Shown here one piece after another: positions 1-22,249 of a stretch of DNA of 64,000 nucleotides. The notes below the pieces were generated by a model. It was given only the letters and a program-made list of their open reading frames with translations. It was not told where the DNA came from and made no database searches. Where the stretch lies: contig NC_081143.1 of the NCBI RefSeq assembly GCF_958295425.1, positions 16,583,516 through 16,647,515 of the forward strand, written 5' to 3'. The DNA is from Solea solea. Taxonomy: Eukaryota; Chordata; Actinopteri; Pleuronectiformes; Soleidae. Every line of letters starts with the position of its first letter. Position 1 is the stretch's first letter. The position numbers were made by a program, and so were the translations under genes.

Positions 1-386
1 AAATAAATATGTTTTTTGTTGTTAACCAAATATTATTGCATATTAAAATAAACACTTTTATTTTGAAATTCTCTTATCCAATCCAATTTTATTTGTAAAG
101 CAAATAAAGCAATAATAGATAAAAGACAGAATAATTATAAAAAAATATAAAAGCTCACAGGAGGCAATAAAATACATACACAGTGGCTTTTTCCCAGAAA
201 AGTTGGGCTTTTCTTTTTACCTGACCGACCCCCTACTGACCAGACCAGATGCTCGGTGGCCCCCAGGTCATTTGAGTTTTAAGACTCCTGCTCTGCACTA
301 TTTAATTGCAAACATGAAAATGGTTTAGTGAATTCTATGTGGTGTGCAAATGATTCAATTTAATTTTGTGTTTTTGTCTTTCACAG
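1..386 (+). other. myh10: 3' end of a myh10 intron (window edge)
   Basis: AT-rich sequence with no coding potential consistent with the gene. It ends in a pyrimidine tract and a TTTCACAG acceptor just before the first myh10 exon in the window. The upstream motor-domain exons are outside the window. Confidence 0.8.
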
Positions 387-9380
<8,994 letters not shown>

Positions 9381-11990
9381 TTACAGTGACACTTTCCTTT
9401 CTGGCTTTCTCCTTTCTTTCTCCTTCTTGCGTCACCTCTCTCCACCTTCTCTTCAACTCATTCACCTGTGACCTGCGCCCTGTTTTCCCCAAGAGACCCT
9501 TTCAGTCAGCATGGTCTGTCTTTATTTCAAGCCCCAGAAAGGAATGGAAGATTGGGGCGATGAGCTGTGCAGAGTTACCTCCATGGCAGTGTACCTCTGC
9601 CCTGTTGTATCAGTTTTCACTGGAGAGAAAATCCCCCACCCTCCCCCCGAAGAAAAACCTCCAAACCCACAGGAGGAGGTGTCACAGGAGCAAAACAGCC
9701 TTTTCTGCTTTACTCTGCTCATGGCCGCTGCTTGTCCTGGTTGGTTCTGTCAGCCATGTGTCATCTCAGCATCAAAACACAACCCAACCCCTCCCTTCAT
9801 GAAGTCTGAAGTTATCTGCCAAGCTTATTGAGAAGTATGCATAGGTACAAAGTGCTTTTTATACACATACATCTAGTACGTAACGTATGTGAACACGCTC
9901 CCTACTGGATGAATGCAGGACTACAAGGAAACGTGTTGGCATTGTTGTAGGTTTTCTGCTCAGCAGTTGTAAAAGCCATTTCACACCCGACACACTACCT
10001 GCTTTTTTGTTTGTTTGGGCTTTTTTAGACAGAAACACGAGGCTCATGTCACGGTGCCCTCTGGTCTGCCACGCCTGCTGCTTTTGTTGCATGAGCCTCC
10101 CTCCGATGTACAGACTACAACATTACAGGGACGACTAACATCTTGGGACATGCACTACAGCAACATAAACAAAACTGAAAATGTATTACTGTGAAAAAAA
10201 AAAAGAGAGAGTGTTTTATTTTCTCTGTTGCTTCATCTCAAACATTAATGAAGGAATGTCTAGCTGAGGTTTAAACTCAGTTGCTTCATACTGTTGTTAT
10301 ACTCCAGTTTGCTGATGATGCATAGATGTTGGAACATGCACAAAAACTGCACCGGATGTTGTCTGATTTTATTTAAACTGGAAATCAACGGTGGACAAAC
10401 CTCTTACTGGAAACACTCAAGTGGCACTTTGTCAGTATTTGCTTAATTTATAGTTTGATTAGTAATGGAGACCTAAGGAAAAATGTCTACATTTCATTAC
10501 ATTTAACTCACAGAGCTAAGTGTCATTTTTTTCTGAACAATAAATCTGATCGCATCTTTTCAAACAAAAAAGGTCATTAAGCACTTAACTACTGTTCTGG
10601 AGGGTTTTATTCTAACATTAGGATAAAAAAGAAATCTATATGTTGGCACCAATTTTAACACTTTTTTTTAAACCCATTCCAAAGTTGTGACAATTTGTTT
10701 ATTCAAACAAACATAATTACATGGAATTTGCACAACATGAAACAAAATTAAAAGCATGTTTTAGTCATTTGTCTGTGCCAATGTTGACATGAGTCATTTC
10801 AGGTAACTTTGATTTAGAAGCAGGTCATAATGTGTCCATTTGCCCTGCACCTGTTCTTGAGCCTTTGTCGTCATCGGTTCTTGGAGGTTTCATGGAATGT
10901 ACAGTAGATACATCTCCCAGACCTGATTTATTTGTAGTGACACAAACCGTTGTAATTTTAGTTTTCTTTAAACAGCATTTTTGTGAGGCCAACTCAACTA
11001 GTTCAGCCACTCCAGTTAAGTTCGAAATGCCGGGGTACTCGTATCCATCTGCCAGATCATCTTTTATTTAATCTTATTTTCTTCCTAGATACACTGATGA
11101 GGCTACTCGTCTATGGCAGACCCTTCTCCTAAAATGTGACACTTAACAGTATGTTTCTTTAAAAGTGCCTTAGACACTAAATAAGAACATAAAGCAGCAA
11201 AGATGTCATTACAGGTATGGAACAAAATCATAATGACATGAAACTGGTTAATTAAAAATACAGTCAACTCTTATTTTTTTCTTTTGTATTGTTGCTGTGC
11301 TTCATATCATATTCACCATGTAACTCTGTGCAAATCCTCCTAGCTACGAGTATTGGGGTCAAAATCAGTATTATGATTAACTACATGGGATGCAGGAGCC
11401 TTTGGCAGCTCCATGTCCCTTCATTATTTTTGAACAAACACGTGCTTTCCCGTACAACTACTCATCTGTAAGTGTTGACGTTATTTTGGGAATTGATGCA
11501 GCACACAGGATTTCACTTGGTTGCAAGCTTTAACATCCACAAGTAGTTAACTCATGTTTATTATCCAGCTGGCTGTTGACAACCAGGTATTCAACTGCAA
11601 ATACTCCCATCGTATTATTTCTTGTATACCTGTATTTCTAGATGGTCATTTGTTTCTGTTTTGTTTTTGTAAAAGGAAAATAAAGCATATTCATTGTAGC
11701 CGTGATGGTGTTTTGGTCTGTTTTGGGAGCTGAATACTTGAGAGTATACCAAGGATTTCATTGCCATGAGGTTGCCATGTTGTTTTATTCTGACCACAGA
11801 AGACATGCCTGGTTTTGCCAATTGTAACTTTTGCCTCTTAAAGAATCAGACAAAACATTGTGATGACTTCAAGAGACATTAAATCTAAAACTTTACAGGA
11901 CATCTGTCTTCATTGCCAATGTTCTGGGACAGCAGTGCTTTATATTGATTTCTACAATGTTGATTAAAGCTAAAATAAAGTATACAAGTG
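9381..11990 (+). other. myh10: myh10 3' UTR and downstream flank
   Basis: No further coding exons are seen after the TAA. Candidate AATAAA polyadenylation signals are at 10539, 11679 and 11974, so alternative 3' UTR lengths of about 1.2, 2.3 and 2.6 kb are possible. The transcript end is inferred; only the hexamers are observed. Confidence 0.6.
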
Positions 11991-13261
11991 GCTTTGTATT
12001 TATCCACAGATCCACCGTCAGTGTTTTCTCAACATGTGATTACAACACCGTTGTCATTCATCACATATAAGGCAAGAAGATTTATATTGCTGAAGAATGA
12101 ACTGCAATTAAAAAAAAAAGTTTTTTCCCTTTTTGGGGGAAATAAATTATTAATAATTCTCCTTTTCATGGTGTCATTTTTTAAAGAGGAACTTGCCTCT
12201 CGGGCAGTACAAATTCTAACAAGGGACAATGTATATATCTCCAATTAAGGATAGTTACAGATATCTTGAACTTGAATTATGACTATTATGACAGTTTCAG
12301 GAATGACCATACACATGAATGTCAGTGACGTCTAGTGACTAGTAAAAACTGATAGCAGTCATCTGAAACTGCAGTTTTGACTAGTACGAATGACAGGGTG
12401 ACAGGTAAGAGTAGTACGTGACGTCAGACAGACGTTACGCACTAAATATCTACGCCAGGGTGTCGTTGGTATGTGTCATGAGTTTCAGTAGAACATAGTC
12501 TGAGGGTTTAAGTACAGTGACTTTACTACCGCTAACGATACTTTCAGTTTACTAGCTTTGCCCTTTACCAGAAAGTTCTGTGTCGCGACCGAACATTGCG
12601 AGAAAACATTAACTGGCTGTCAGTGGATACAAAAAAAACACAAAACATGGTGTTTTTTATGAAGTTCCAGATCCTGACCGTGCTCATCATCACCTCCGCC
12701 CTCCCTTGACAGACTTTGGAGTCCGGTGAGAAGAGCTACATGGTAAGTTAGCTCAATGCTACCGCTAATGTCATACAGCTAACTAGCTTCGCCAAAACGT
12801 CCCGTGTATGTGTGAAACCGTTGGCAGCTTGTCAAAGGAAAACAGGCGTTTGTGAAGATAGCCGGGGTCTCTTCATCACGCCCGTCCATCTTCCGGTGAT
12901 GGGAGCTTTATGCTATGCTATTGCTAGGTAGTGCATCTGATCACTCAAACGGAGGATGTTTTCGTAAAGAATTGACATGTTTTGAAGTGGCTCGTCTTCA
13001 AAGTAAAACAGTTTATTTTGGCAGGGGTCTAGTTTGTCCTGTCCCAAGACGCTGGTTTTCTACTGCCTTTATTTTAACGTACTCTGACAGCTAACCACTA
13101 CTAGCCTGATGCAACCGGCTTCTTTTGTGACTCTTGACTTGAGTGACTCGTGGCTGATTTCCCCTCCTCTCATGCAGTAACGTCTGCGGAACTCAGCCAG
13201 CTTCAAAACGGCAGCAGCGGGAGAGAAACTGGACTCATCCGACTCCACGGGCAAGCCAAAG
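11991..13261 (+). promoter_or_regulatory. slc25a38: Intergenic region, putative promoter and 5' UTR of slc25a38
   Basis: There is no coding exon between the last myh10 polyA hexamer and the slc25a38 start. A plausible non-coding first exon ends with a good donor (CATG then GTAAGT) near 12742. A second exon starts after the CATGCAG acceptor at 13178. Reading upstream from ATG 13262, the frame stays open until a TAA that is the first codon of that exon (13178-13180). This limits the start to 13262 unless another 5' exon joins in a different phase. No TATA box stands out. Confidence 0.45.
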
Positions 13262-16200
13262 ATGGAGCTGGCCGCGGTGAGTGAGTCTTAGTAAATTATA
13301 GCAGATGTGGAGAGTACATCTGGTATAACTGTCATCACCGTGTCCACCATCTGTGGATTTAAACTGACTCATATTTATGAGTATTTATTATACCACATTA
13401 GTTAAACTTTTTAAATAGTGTGTGTGTCCTAATATTGCAGAGCCTAATTTCTGAGGACCTGTTTGAGTTTGCAGTTGAGTCGCTAATCCGTTCACACTAC
13501 CCGACTGCGTCCAGAGTCAGCTGAAAAAAATCACACATGTTAGATTGACTCCGACTGAGGTCATGTCGGGTCTGTTACCCTCACACGCTTACTAATTCAA
13601 TCTTTATCCCTCACACACTAACAGATTTATGTGCCAACTTGCCATACTGACTGTCCCCAACTAGTTCTGACTGGTGCAGACTTTGCCCAAATGTGAATAG
13701 TGGGTAAAATCAGGAAAGAAACCTTGAAGTGTCTCCTCAGCCTTAAGATTAGGGATAACACTTTGTTTAGGCTGTTCAAATGAATGGAAGTTAATGCAGA
13801 GAGAAAGCGAGAGCTCAGTATTGTTGGAGTCAAGGCCACAAAGAAAATCAGATTTTGTCTTGTGTGATTCAAATTACAGTTGGAGGTGGTTTGTATTAGG
13901 ATTCAATCCAATTTGTACAAATGTGCTACAGTGGGTACACTCTGAAACTGAATTTCCCACTTTCTCTAGATCTGTCAGTAGTAATTAATAGTAATTACTT
14001 AGAATTCCTCAGGGGGCGACAGAAGTGAAATAATGTAGAAACCATTATGGAAACTTGGAACAGATTTGTCTCATTTGTTGACCTAGGCTCACTTGTTAAA
14101 AGCCAGGAAAATGTATTTAGTTATTTTCATGGGCTGTTTTTAAGTGAGTTTGGATGAGAGAAGATTGTAAGGAAACTGCCTTTCTTTTCACCTCACACAT
14201 GACTACTGGCAGATTTATAGATGTCTTCTTACTAACCTTTGCAAATAGACCCCTCCATACTTATGTGACCCATATTAAACCCCACTAGCCAACACATACC
14301 ACATAGGCACACGCACCCTTGCATATACACAGCCACATTATGACTCATGCCGTTTGACAAGATGTAATTTAGCAGTGAGCTGTGGGGGGGGGGGGGGGGT
14401 ACAGATGTGTGCATGTGTCTGTGAAAAATAAAGATAGAAGCTCATAGAAAAACACGGGTTAGATTAAGCTTTGGTTTGGCTGCAAAATATGAGGGGGAGG
14501 GAAAACAAGAAGCAGGAGAAAGCCATTGTGGGTTGGTGGGGGGGAGAAGGAAGGTTTGTGAGAGTGAGAGATGGATGTTTATTTTATAATATGCTGTTCG
14601 TAACAGCAGCATCACAGATAAAGGTAGTTGAAAGAGGACAAAATGCAGGAAAAACAGGATTCTCCGAGCCAAGCCCCAGGCAACTTGGGAAAGGTAGGAA
14701 ATAAATGTGTGTGTCTCAAAGATGTGTGTAGAAGGAGCATAACAAATGTTTTGTGTATTATATACTTTATGTGGGGCAGTCTGCGCAGACATTATTTGTT
14801 TCTAATTATTGTTATTCTGCCTGTCCATGTCTGTGTTAATATCATGTCACAACAGATATTAACAATGTGTCTTACAGTGTGATATGTGGACTGTCTTTGC
14901 TCATCCCCATCCTCTCCACTGTGCATGAACCTGGCCCCTGCTTTGTTTACAGCTTTGTTTTTGTAATGATGAAAATGTCACACAAGCCCTTTTTCTTTCA
15001 TTTTGAGTTAAAGTCCTTTGCGTTTTGAGGTAGTGTTCATTATTTTGGGTCACGTCTCTGTTGTGGGAGGATATTTATTAGCTCTTTGTTTGGGTGATAG
15101 TGAGAGTAATGTTGAATGGTTAATTTTCAGATTATGCTTTTTACACTAATCAGTTATACAGTATTACCCCCCCCCCCCCCCCACACACACACACACACAC
15201 ACTTACACTTCTCTGTTTGTAATTCCAACCTCTATATGTTTACTCTCTTCTCCTCGTCCAATATCTGTCCTATTTCTGTTATCACTTCACTTCTTTATAT
15301 CCTCTTTCTTTACATTCCTTTTGGTCTCTTTCCTCCTTCATCCCTCTGTCTGTCTAACATCGTTCTCAGGCTCACCCGGCTCTCAAAGCCTTCATGTGTG
15401 GCTCTCTCAGCGGCACCTGCTCTACACTGCTCTTCCAGCCTTTGGATCTGGTGAAGACACGGCTTCAGACCCTGCAGAACAAAGCCAAGCCGGGGTGTGT
15501 GCACAAACACAAATAACAGACACATCGTGTGTGACAGTGTTGACCCATATAGAGCAACAGTTAGTCACAGCAGCACCATGTAGTCATACTGTCAGGCTGC
15601 TACTGTAGGTTGTTATTACCTCCACTAGGAACAGGACATTTAAATGGCTAAAAACAACTATTTATTTTAAATAATGAGCCACATGTGGAGAACAAGCTTT
15701 GGCAGCATTATCCAAAGGATAATATTAGTTCAGTATCTAAATTTCATCTAAATCATTTTTTTCTTCTGTACCTTGTAATGTGTTTCTAACCTTTCCATAA
15801 CTTCCTCCTGCAGTGCACCAAAGGTGGGGATGTTTACCGTGTTGGTCAACGTTGTTAGGACAGAGAATTTCTTTAGCCTATGGAAGGGTGTTTCACCGGT
15901 GAGGATCTTGCCCCTGTTCAATATTTTCATCATTTATAATCATTTCTGCAGTTATAGCTTCTGTTGTTACATCATGTGTGTTGAAGTCACTGAGGGATTT
16001 TAGAGATCAGCCAACACTCTCTTGTAACTTTTACATTTACGTTAATTCTATTTCTTGAACTCTGAGAACTAGACTAATCCCTCTTTGACAAAACACTGTA
16101 TCATTGGCTTTAATTAGTTAGTAAACATGACAATTCTCAATATTGTAAAGTCACTACAAAATGTAACATTTTCATGTTACCATGATATACATGGTATGAT

Positions 16201-19200
16201 ATGGTTGGTATTTTTAATATTGTAGGTTAATGTCAATGACTTTCATTTCTCCCTGGCAGTCTTTTGTTCGCTGCATCCCGGGGGTTGGCATCTATTTCAG
16301 CACCTTCTACTCTCTGAAGCAGCACTTCATTCTTGACCGGCAACCCAACGCTGGTGAGGCTGTTCTTCTCGGAGCAGGTGCCAGATCTGTAGCTGGTGTC
16401 TGCATGCTGCCATTCACAGTCATCAAGACACGCTTTGAGGTGAAGGACAGTTGGGTTTTTCATTGTGAACTGACACATTATTTCTATGAACATTCTAGTT
16501 AGTTTTCGATTTCTTTTAAATCTATACGTGATGCACTCACTGTATGTTTTCAGCACAGTCAGCGATTACAAAGAAGATGATGATTAATGAATTATGGCGC
16601 ATGACACACCAATTTGGGACTCTGTACCCTAACCTCAATAAATGAATGACCACAATTTACAATGGAAAAATCTGAGTTCAGCTGGATGTTTCTAGTTCTA
16701 CATTCAGATTATCACGCTGAAGGGAATCATATCCAATTATTTTCTGTTAATTAAAGGGATCAGATTCTTTTTTTGTGTTGTGTGGACACAGAAATCCCAT
16801 CGCCAATTCAGATTCAGATTCTGTTTCAGAGAACAGTTCAAAACACTTTATGTGAGTGTGAGTTTATTCTGTAGTGAATCAGATTTGATTTGGATTTGAA
16901 TTGGTAGTCTGAACGTTATAATGCACCTGCTCACATTTTTTATAAAGTCAGTGATATGAATTAATATGTATCATATTTATTGAAAAATTTTAAATTTTGT
17001 TTTTCAGAGTGGCTACTACAACTATGTGAGTGTGGCCGGGGCTTTGAGGAGTATGTACAAGACCGAGGGAATCAGGAGTCTGTTCTCGGGGCTCACGGCC
17101 ACGCTGCTCAGAGACGCTCCATTTTCTGGCATTTATGTCATGTTCTACAGCCAAACCAAGAGGGCCCTGCCACAAGGTGAGAGCACTTCCTCAGCATAGA
17201 AAAATGGAATTTATGGGGCACTATTTTTCAGCTTCTACCAAAGATCATTTGTGTTTACTATATGGCATGATGTCCTGGTAGATTTTTACTGGTTGAGCCA
17301 GCAACACAAACTACATTGTCATCCACTTGTTTTAATGTGAATTATGGTCAATTTAGAGTGTCCAATTATTCCCAAGATAATTTGTTCTCTAATCATTTTC
17401 CTCTTCCTCACATATACTCAGTAGCGTACCGTGGGGTTTCAGTCAGGGCCTTCTGTGAGGAAAAAAAAGAAAAACACGCACAAACACAACCACATACAAA
17501 ACACACTATTATGCACTATATTCACGAGACAGTTGATCTGCAACAACCATAGCGCACACGCACACACTTGCGCATCTATAGGCTACTGCATCATTACCAC
17601 CACATCTTCCATTATGTCACTCAGCAACCGCAATTTCACAAGCCACTATATGACACAAAAACAAGCTTCCACATAAGCATAGGCGTCAGCTACGCGGGGA
17701 ACACGTCCACGGCACTATTTATGATCAACAGTTTTGTCCTCACCACTTCTAAAAAATGTTATAAATGTATCATTAACACTCGAACTACCGGAAATGATGT
17801 ACCTCTTCGGTGTAGGTCTTCCTCTTGAAATAATTTCCTTCTTTTCTCCAAACGATCGCCGTAAAAAGTGCACACGAAGGAGATCAGAAACATGATCGAT
17901 CGGTGGTGTTAATGCAGTGGCCATAGCTTACTTCAAAACCCGCCAAAAGTTCAAATGTCGTTGATGACAACAGCGGGGGCTTGCGCCAGACACATCGCTG
18001 GGCCTGGCGCGTTCTGTCACTATGCATCAAATTTTGATTGGCTGACGACACGCGTCAGTCAAAGTTATAACCAAATAGGAAATGGCAGTTTCAACGAAAG
18101 GCCAGCAATACTACTAGAGCAGGTCCACGGAGCTATGATGCGTTTAATGACATATGGAAAATCCAGCTCAGCTTCACAAAAAATAACCATATTATTTCTG
18201 GAAATATAATCATAGCATACTGAAAAAGTAATTGAATTCAGACACGTTCAGACAAACCTTAATTTGATTATTAAAAATACATAAATAAATAAATAAAAAA
18301 TAATAATAATAATAAATACTTTTTTGATATTGGCAGGGCCAGCAGATAAGGCCCTGCTGGCCCTGACAGCCCACCACTGCATATACTTCAGACACTGGTA
18401 TTGCAAAGTTAGATTAAGATGGAGCAAGAGATTTCTTTTTTTGTTATTTGTTTCATTTTCTACATACTCCAGTCAAAATTCCTCAGCTCCACTGTGATCA
18501 TATACCCTGGTATATACAGAAGAACAGTATTTCTTATTTTCCTATAAATATCACCAGAGGAAGCTTGCACATCAACAGTGGCACATGTACCACAGTTTGA
18601 GAACCAGAAATGAACAAATCTGCACTCAGATGTTAGCTTAGCTTTTTCTTAGCTTCACGGGAGCTAAAAGTGAGTTTGTTTCGTAGGATGTGTGCACTGG
18701 AAACAGGAAATGGCATATGGTTTAGGTTTGAGAAGTTGGTGTATTGATAATGACAGACATCTAATATTTTGGATTTTAAAGATGGCTCTGTAGAGGGCCT
18801 CTCACATGTCTATGTTACCTGAAGGCCATACTGTAGGTTCTCATACATGCTGTATCTAAAAACTAAAGTGCTACAATCATATATTCTCTCCATAAACCTG
18901 GTTTCTCTTCTCTCAGACGTGACTACGTTGGGTTATACTCCACTGGTGAACTTCAGCTGTGGATTGATGGCAGGTGTCATGGCGTCCCTGGTCACACAAC
19001 CTGCAGACGTGGTGAAGACCTACATTCAAGTTAGCCCATCTCACTGGAGCACGACAGATGCTATTTGCTTCATCTACAAGGTGTGTGTACTCATTAGTTT
19101 GTAGCAGGCAGATTGTTTCCTACTGCATGTGCACATCATATCCAGTGAAAAGCAGCACATGATGTGACACTAGATCACATAAGTATATGTGATCATTATT

Positions 19201-19664
19201 TCCAAAAATCAAGTGTGAACAACTATTACTTGAAGCGTAGGAGATATTCAGATATTCCACCCACTTACACACACACACACAACATTAAGATATTATTTAT
19301 TATGAATGATGGCGTAGAACCTGAAATACTTCCACTTGCTGCTTTTCACATATTTTTGTATTTTGATTATCCACTCAGGAGGACGGTATAGTTTGCTTGT
19401 GTCCTCCATTTTCACAGCAAAACAATACAATATCACATCATCTTATTTTCTGATGGATTCAAAGTGGATCCAAGCTGCCCTCACAGACCTAATTGCCACT
19501 AAACCAGCATTGTACTGAAACTGTCCTGGTGTTTCCCTCAGGAGCATGGCATGCGCGGGTTCTTTCGTGGAGCTGTGCCCAGGTCTCTTCGACGCACTCT
19601 GATGGCAGCTATGGCTTGGACTGTCTACGAACAGCTGATGGCTCAGGTTGGCCTCAAATCCTGA
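13262..19664 (+). CDS. slc25a38: Mitochondrial glycine transporter, SLC25A38 family
   Basis: Mitochondrial inner-membrane carrier that imports glycine for 5-aminolevulinate and haem synthesis (known for SLC25A38 and yeast Hem25). Exons: 13262-13276, 15370-15494, 15814-15898, 16260-16439, 17008-17176, 18917-19080, 19542-19664, giving 286 residues. The three tandem carrier repeats each carry a signature: PLDLVKT in repeat 1, PFTVIKT in repeat 2 and PADVVKT in repeat 3. The second lacks the acidic residue, as in mammalian SLC25A38 (PITVIKT). Other family blocks seen are [30 protein letters not shown], and the end [19 protein letters not shown], then VGLKS before the stop. The N-terminus is short, and the start at 13262 is inferred from frame. 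Fish have more than one slc25a38 paralogue and I cannot say which this is. It lies downstream of myh10 in the same orientation. A hAT-type element sits in the fifth intron. Confidence 0.93.
13736..13802 (+). repeat. Dispersed repeat fragment (AGGGATAACA type), copy 1
   Basis: A stretch reading TTAGGGATAACACTTTGTTT, then TTCAAATGAATGGAAGT, closely resembles the segment around 36450-36545, which suggests one dispersed family. It lies in the first coding intron of slc25a38. Family name not assigned. Confidence 0.45.
14384..14399 (+). repeat. Poly-G homopolymer (16 nt)
   Basis: Run of 16 G within an slc25a38 intron, directly observed. Length is likely variable or prone to assembly error. Confidence 0.9.
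15167..15202 (+). repeat. Poly-C tract followed by (CA)n microsatellite
   Basis: About 16 C followed by roughly ten CA dinucleotides in an slc25a38 intron, 170 bp before the exon at 15370. Confidence 0.9.
17419..18379 (+). mobile_element. Non-autonomous hAT-like DNA element with 8-bp target-site duplication
   Basis: The element starts CAGTAGCGTACCGTGG and its right end, read on the opposite strand, is CAGTGGTGGGCTGTCAGGGCC. Both termini share CAGT and an internal CAGGGCC, forming imperfect inverted repeats. It is flanked by the perfect direct repeat CATATACT (17411-17418 and 18380-18387). An 8-bp duplication is diagnostic of the hAT superfamily. No transposase ORF is present, so it is MITE-like. 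An internal (ATA)n tract lies near 18298. It sits in the slc25a38 intron between exons 17008-17176 and 18917-19080. The family name cannot be assigned without a repeat library. Confidence 0.8.
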
Positions 19665-21670
19665 AGAGCAACATTAAAAAAAAAAGACAGGATAATGATC
19701 TCTCTTTCTCTGAACGCCACATTTGAGAAGAAAAGGGGGCCAAGGTGCTTATAGAGAGTGAGCCAACATTACCAGGATTTTGAGCAGAGGAACCAGGTGG
19801 ATCAGTATCTGGAAAAAAAAGATGTGCGATTGCTTTGAGTGAGTGTTTTTTTGTGAAAATGTCTATAGGTGTGTATGTTTGAGATTGCAGTGTTGCAACT
19901 CACACACTCTTCTCTCAGTCTTGTACTGAAGTGACATTCCCTGCTGTGAGGAAAACCTATTCCTTTTCTTACTTTTTATGTCTGGACATCCTGATGCATG
20001 GCTACCATTGAAGAACCCCCCCACCCCCACCACCACCCCTGTATCTGAAGGGCAGCTTTTGACAAGGTGTTATGTGGGACATTGAGGATGCTGGTGGACC
20101 GTACCTCTGCTGAGGTAACCAAAAACAAAGCAGCACTGAGGAGTTCTGGCTCCTGCTATTTATTTGAATTTTAGTTTAACTATGTTTCTGACTTGCCAGT
20201 TGATGTTAAATGACCAACAAAGTTTGGGGCCATTTATTTGTTTCAGGCTCAGACAATCCAGCTAGATTATATGAACGTCATCATCTGGCCTAACTTCCAT
20301 AATCACAATGAAGCTTTTGATTCCATAATGATTGAAACTATGCTAATTTCAACTTTATGTACAGCTGTGGTGCATTTTTGCATTGGGATGTTTTTATAAA
20401 GAAATTATGATGAGTCACATCTTTACTGAAATATATTCTGACCAAGATTTTGTGGGGGGTTTTGTAACATTTTACTTTTTTTTAGGTTTTTGAACACTAG
20501 TAGTGCTATGGAGCAATGTGTCATGTTGTTAGGCTTAATCTTTTTTGAACCTATAGTGTTGTTGACAGTAACATGCAGTATACAGTACATGCACATGGCA
20601 TTTAAACATGTTTTTTTTGTTCAACCTCCTGAAACAGTTCACTTTGGTCACAAAAACTGAATCTAAACTAAACCCCAGAGGTCACCTTTAATTAAACAAC
20701 AGTGTAGTCAGTGTTTTTTTTTTTTATTGAGTTTAAATATAAAAGTTGCACTTTAATTTATTTCTCCCCCCACAAATTAAGAAAAAATGTAGATCTTTTA
20801 GATATATCAGATGTTAATGTCAGTCACCTGGGATGAAATGAAGTTCCATGTTTCCAGAAAATTAGGTTTAGCAACACTTAACACTTTTACTGCGTTTAAA
20901 AATAATAAGAATAAACATAGGATCACTTCTGGAATATTGACCTTGACATTGTTGTCTTTTTTTGCTCTTTATAAATATTTGACTTCATTCAGAAGCACTG
21001 ATGGTAGAACATAAAGAGTATTTTGTTGCTTTGTACAGTGTACATTTTGTCAGATGTTTATTTGTGTTGATATAGAAGAGAATATATATTGAAAAAATAG
21101 TGTGTTAATAAAAAAATAACAATACTAATGGTAGATTGCATTAGTGGAAGGGAACATTAATGTATAATTTCTTGATGATGTGAGAAGTGTTGCTAATGTT
21201 CAGGTAAATATGCAATACAACAGGATAATATGCAAAGTAAAATAATAATAAATGAAATTGCAATGACCTAACTAAGTCCTGGGATTAAATATCTAATGAC
21301 AGTGAAGGGCACAGAGTTGTCTAGCATCGGCTGATCTCCTGTTTATCTCTGAAACAGAGGGAGATGTGAAGCTGTGTGTGTTGTTGTTATTTAAATGGTG
21401 AAAGTTAGTTCAGTGTGTTGGGATTGATTTCTGAATGCCTCAGTATTAGCTTCTTTTTTTTATTACAGTCTTTGTATTTAACTGTGCCCTAATTCACACA
21501 CAAATGTTTTTATCTCATCGATTATCTCCATCATCATGACCACTCCTGCTGTCTTTTTGTTGTGACTGTATTGTATATGGTCATTGTTACTGCAGATTCT
21601 TGGCTTTGGCTCAGACTCACGATGTGTGCCTGGATTTTAAAGTCAATAAACTTTCTTTTCTCTTTTACTT
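19665..21670 (+). other. slc25a38: slc25a38 3' UTR
   Basis: AT-rich stretch with no coding signal after the TGA at 19662-19664. A canonical AATAAA at 21645-21650, followed by T-rich sequence, is the best polyadenylation signal and gives a 3' UTR of about 2 kb. The extent is inferred. Confidence 0.6.
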
Positions 21671-21854
21671 ACTTATATATGTATTTATTGAACTACTATA
21701 GAGTCTGTTATTAGAAATACATTATGGGAAGACGTGTCAATGTTGCTCCACATGGAACGTCATCCATTCCTGCAGGTTTAAGAATCACTTCTCCAAGTCA
21801 GGAAATGTCAGACTCACACTGAAACAAGTTTCTCTGATTTTTCATCTTTTTAAA

Positions 21855-22085
21855 TGTGAATATGTGTTTATTTGCGCCATATAACAAAGAATATCATTAA
21901 CACTGAATCATTTTGGTTTGTGGACAAAATGAGACATTTGAGAATATCATCGTTTCTAGGTTTGATCAATTGATCAATGTTTTCTGGCATTTTATGGACC
22001 AAGTTATTATTCGATTCAACGAGAAAATAATTGACGGATGAATCGATTATGAAGATAATCATTAGTCGCAGTCCTGCTTGTAAGA
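21855..22085 (+). repeat. AATCGATTA-type teleost interspersed repeat, copy A
   Basis: Shares the order TGTGAATATGT, CATATAACAAA, GGTTTGTGGACAAAA, AGACATTTG, CATTTTATGGA, GAGAAAATAAT and ATCGATTATGAA with the copy at 23860-24065. It ends near the typical ATCATTAGT sequence. It contains the 16-bp palindrome TTGATCAATTGATCAA near 21962. Recognised as a common fish interspersed repeat; class uncertain. Confidence 0.65.
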
Positions 22086-22249
22086 CTAGCATAAAGCTAG
22101 CCTAAATCTTAAGATCTTAATCTTGAAGAGCTCAGTTTTCAAAGTGAGATCTTTCTGTGGGAAGGTGCAGCGAGAACTGAGCAAAGCTAAAAGTCAAAAC
22201 GATAACTGTACTAAAATTATCACTTAATTATCACTTAAAGTTGTCTTTG

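Noticed and set aside
21962..21977. 16-bp palindrome TTGATCAATTGATCAA as an operator-like site
   Set aside because: It lies inside an old interspersed repeat and is explained by that repeat's ATCGATTA-rich sequence.
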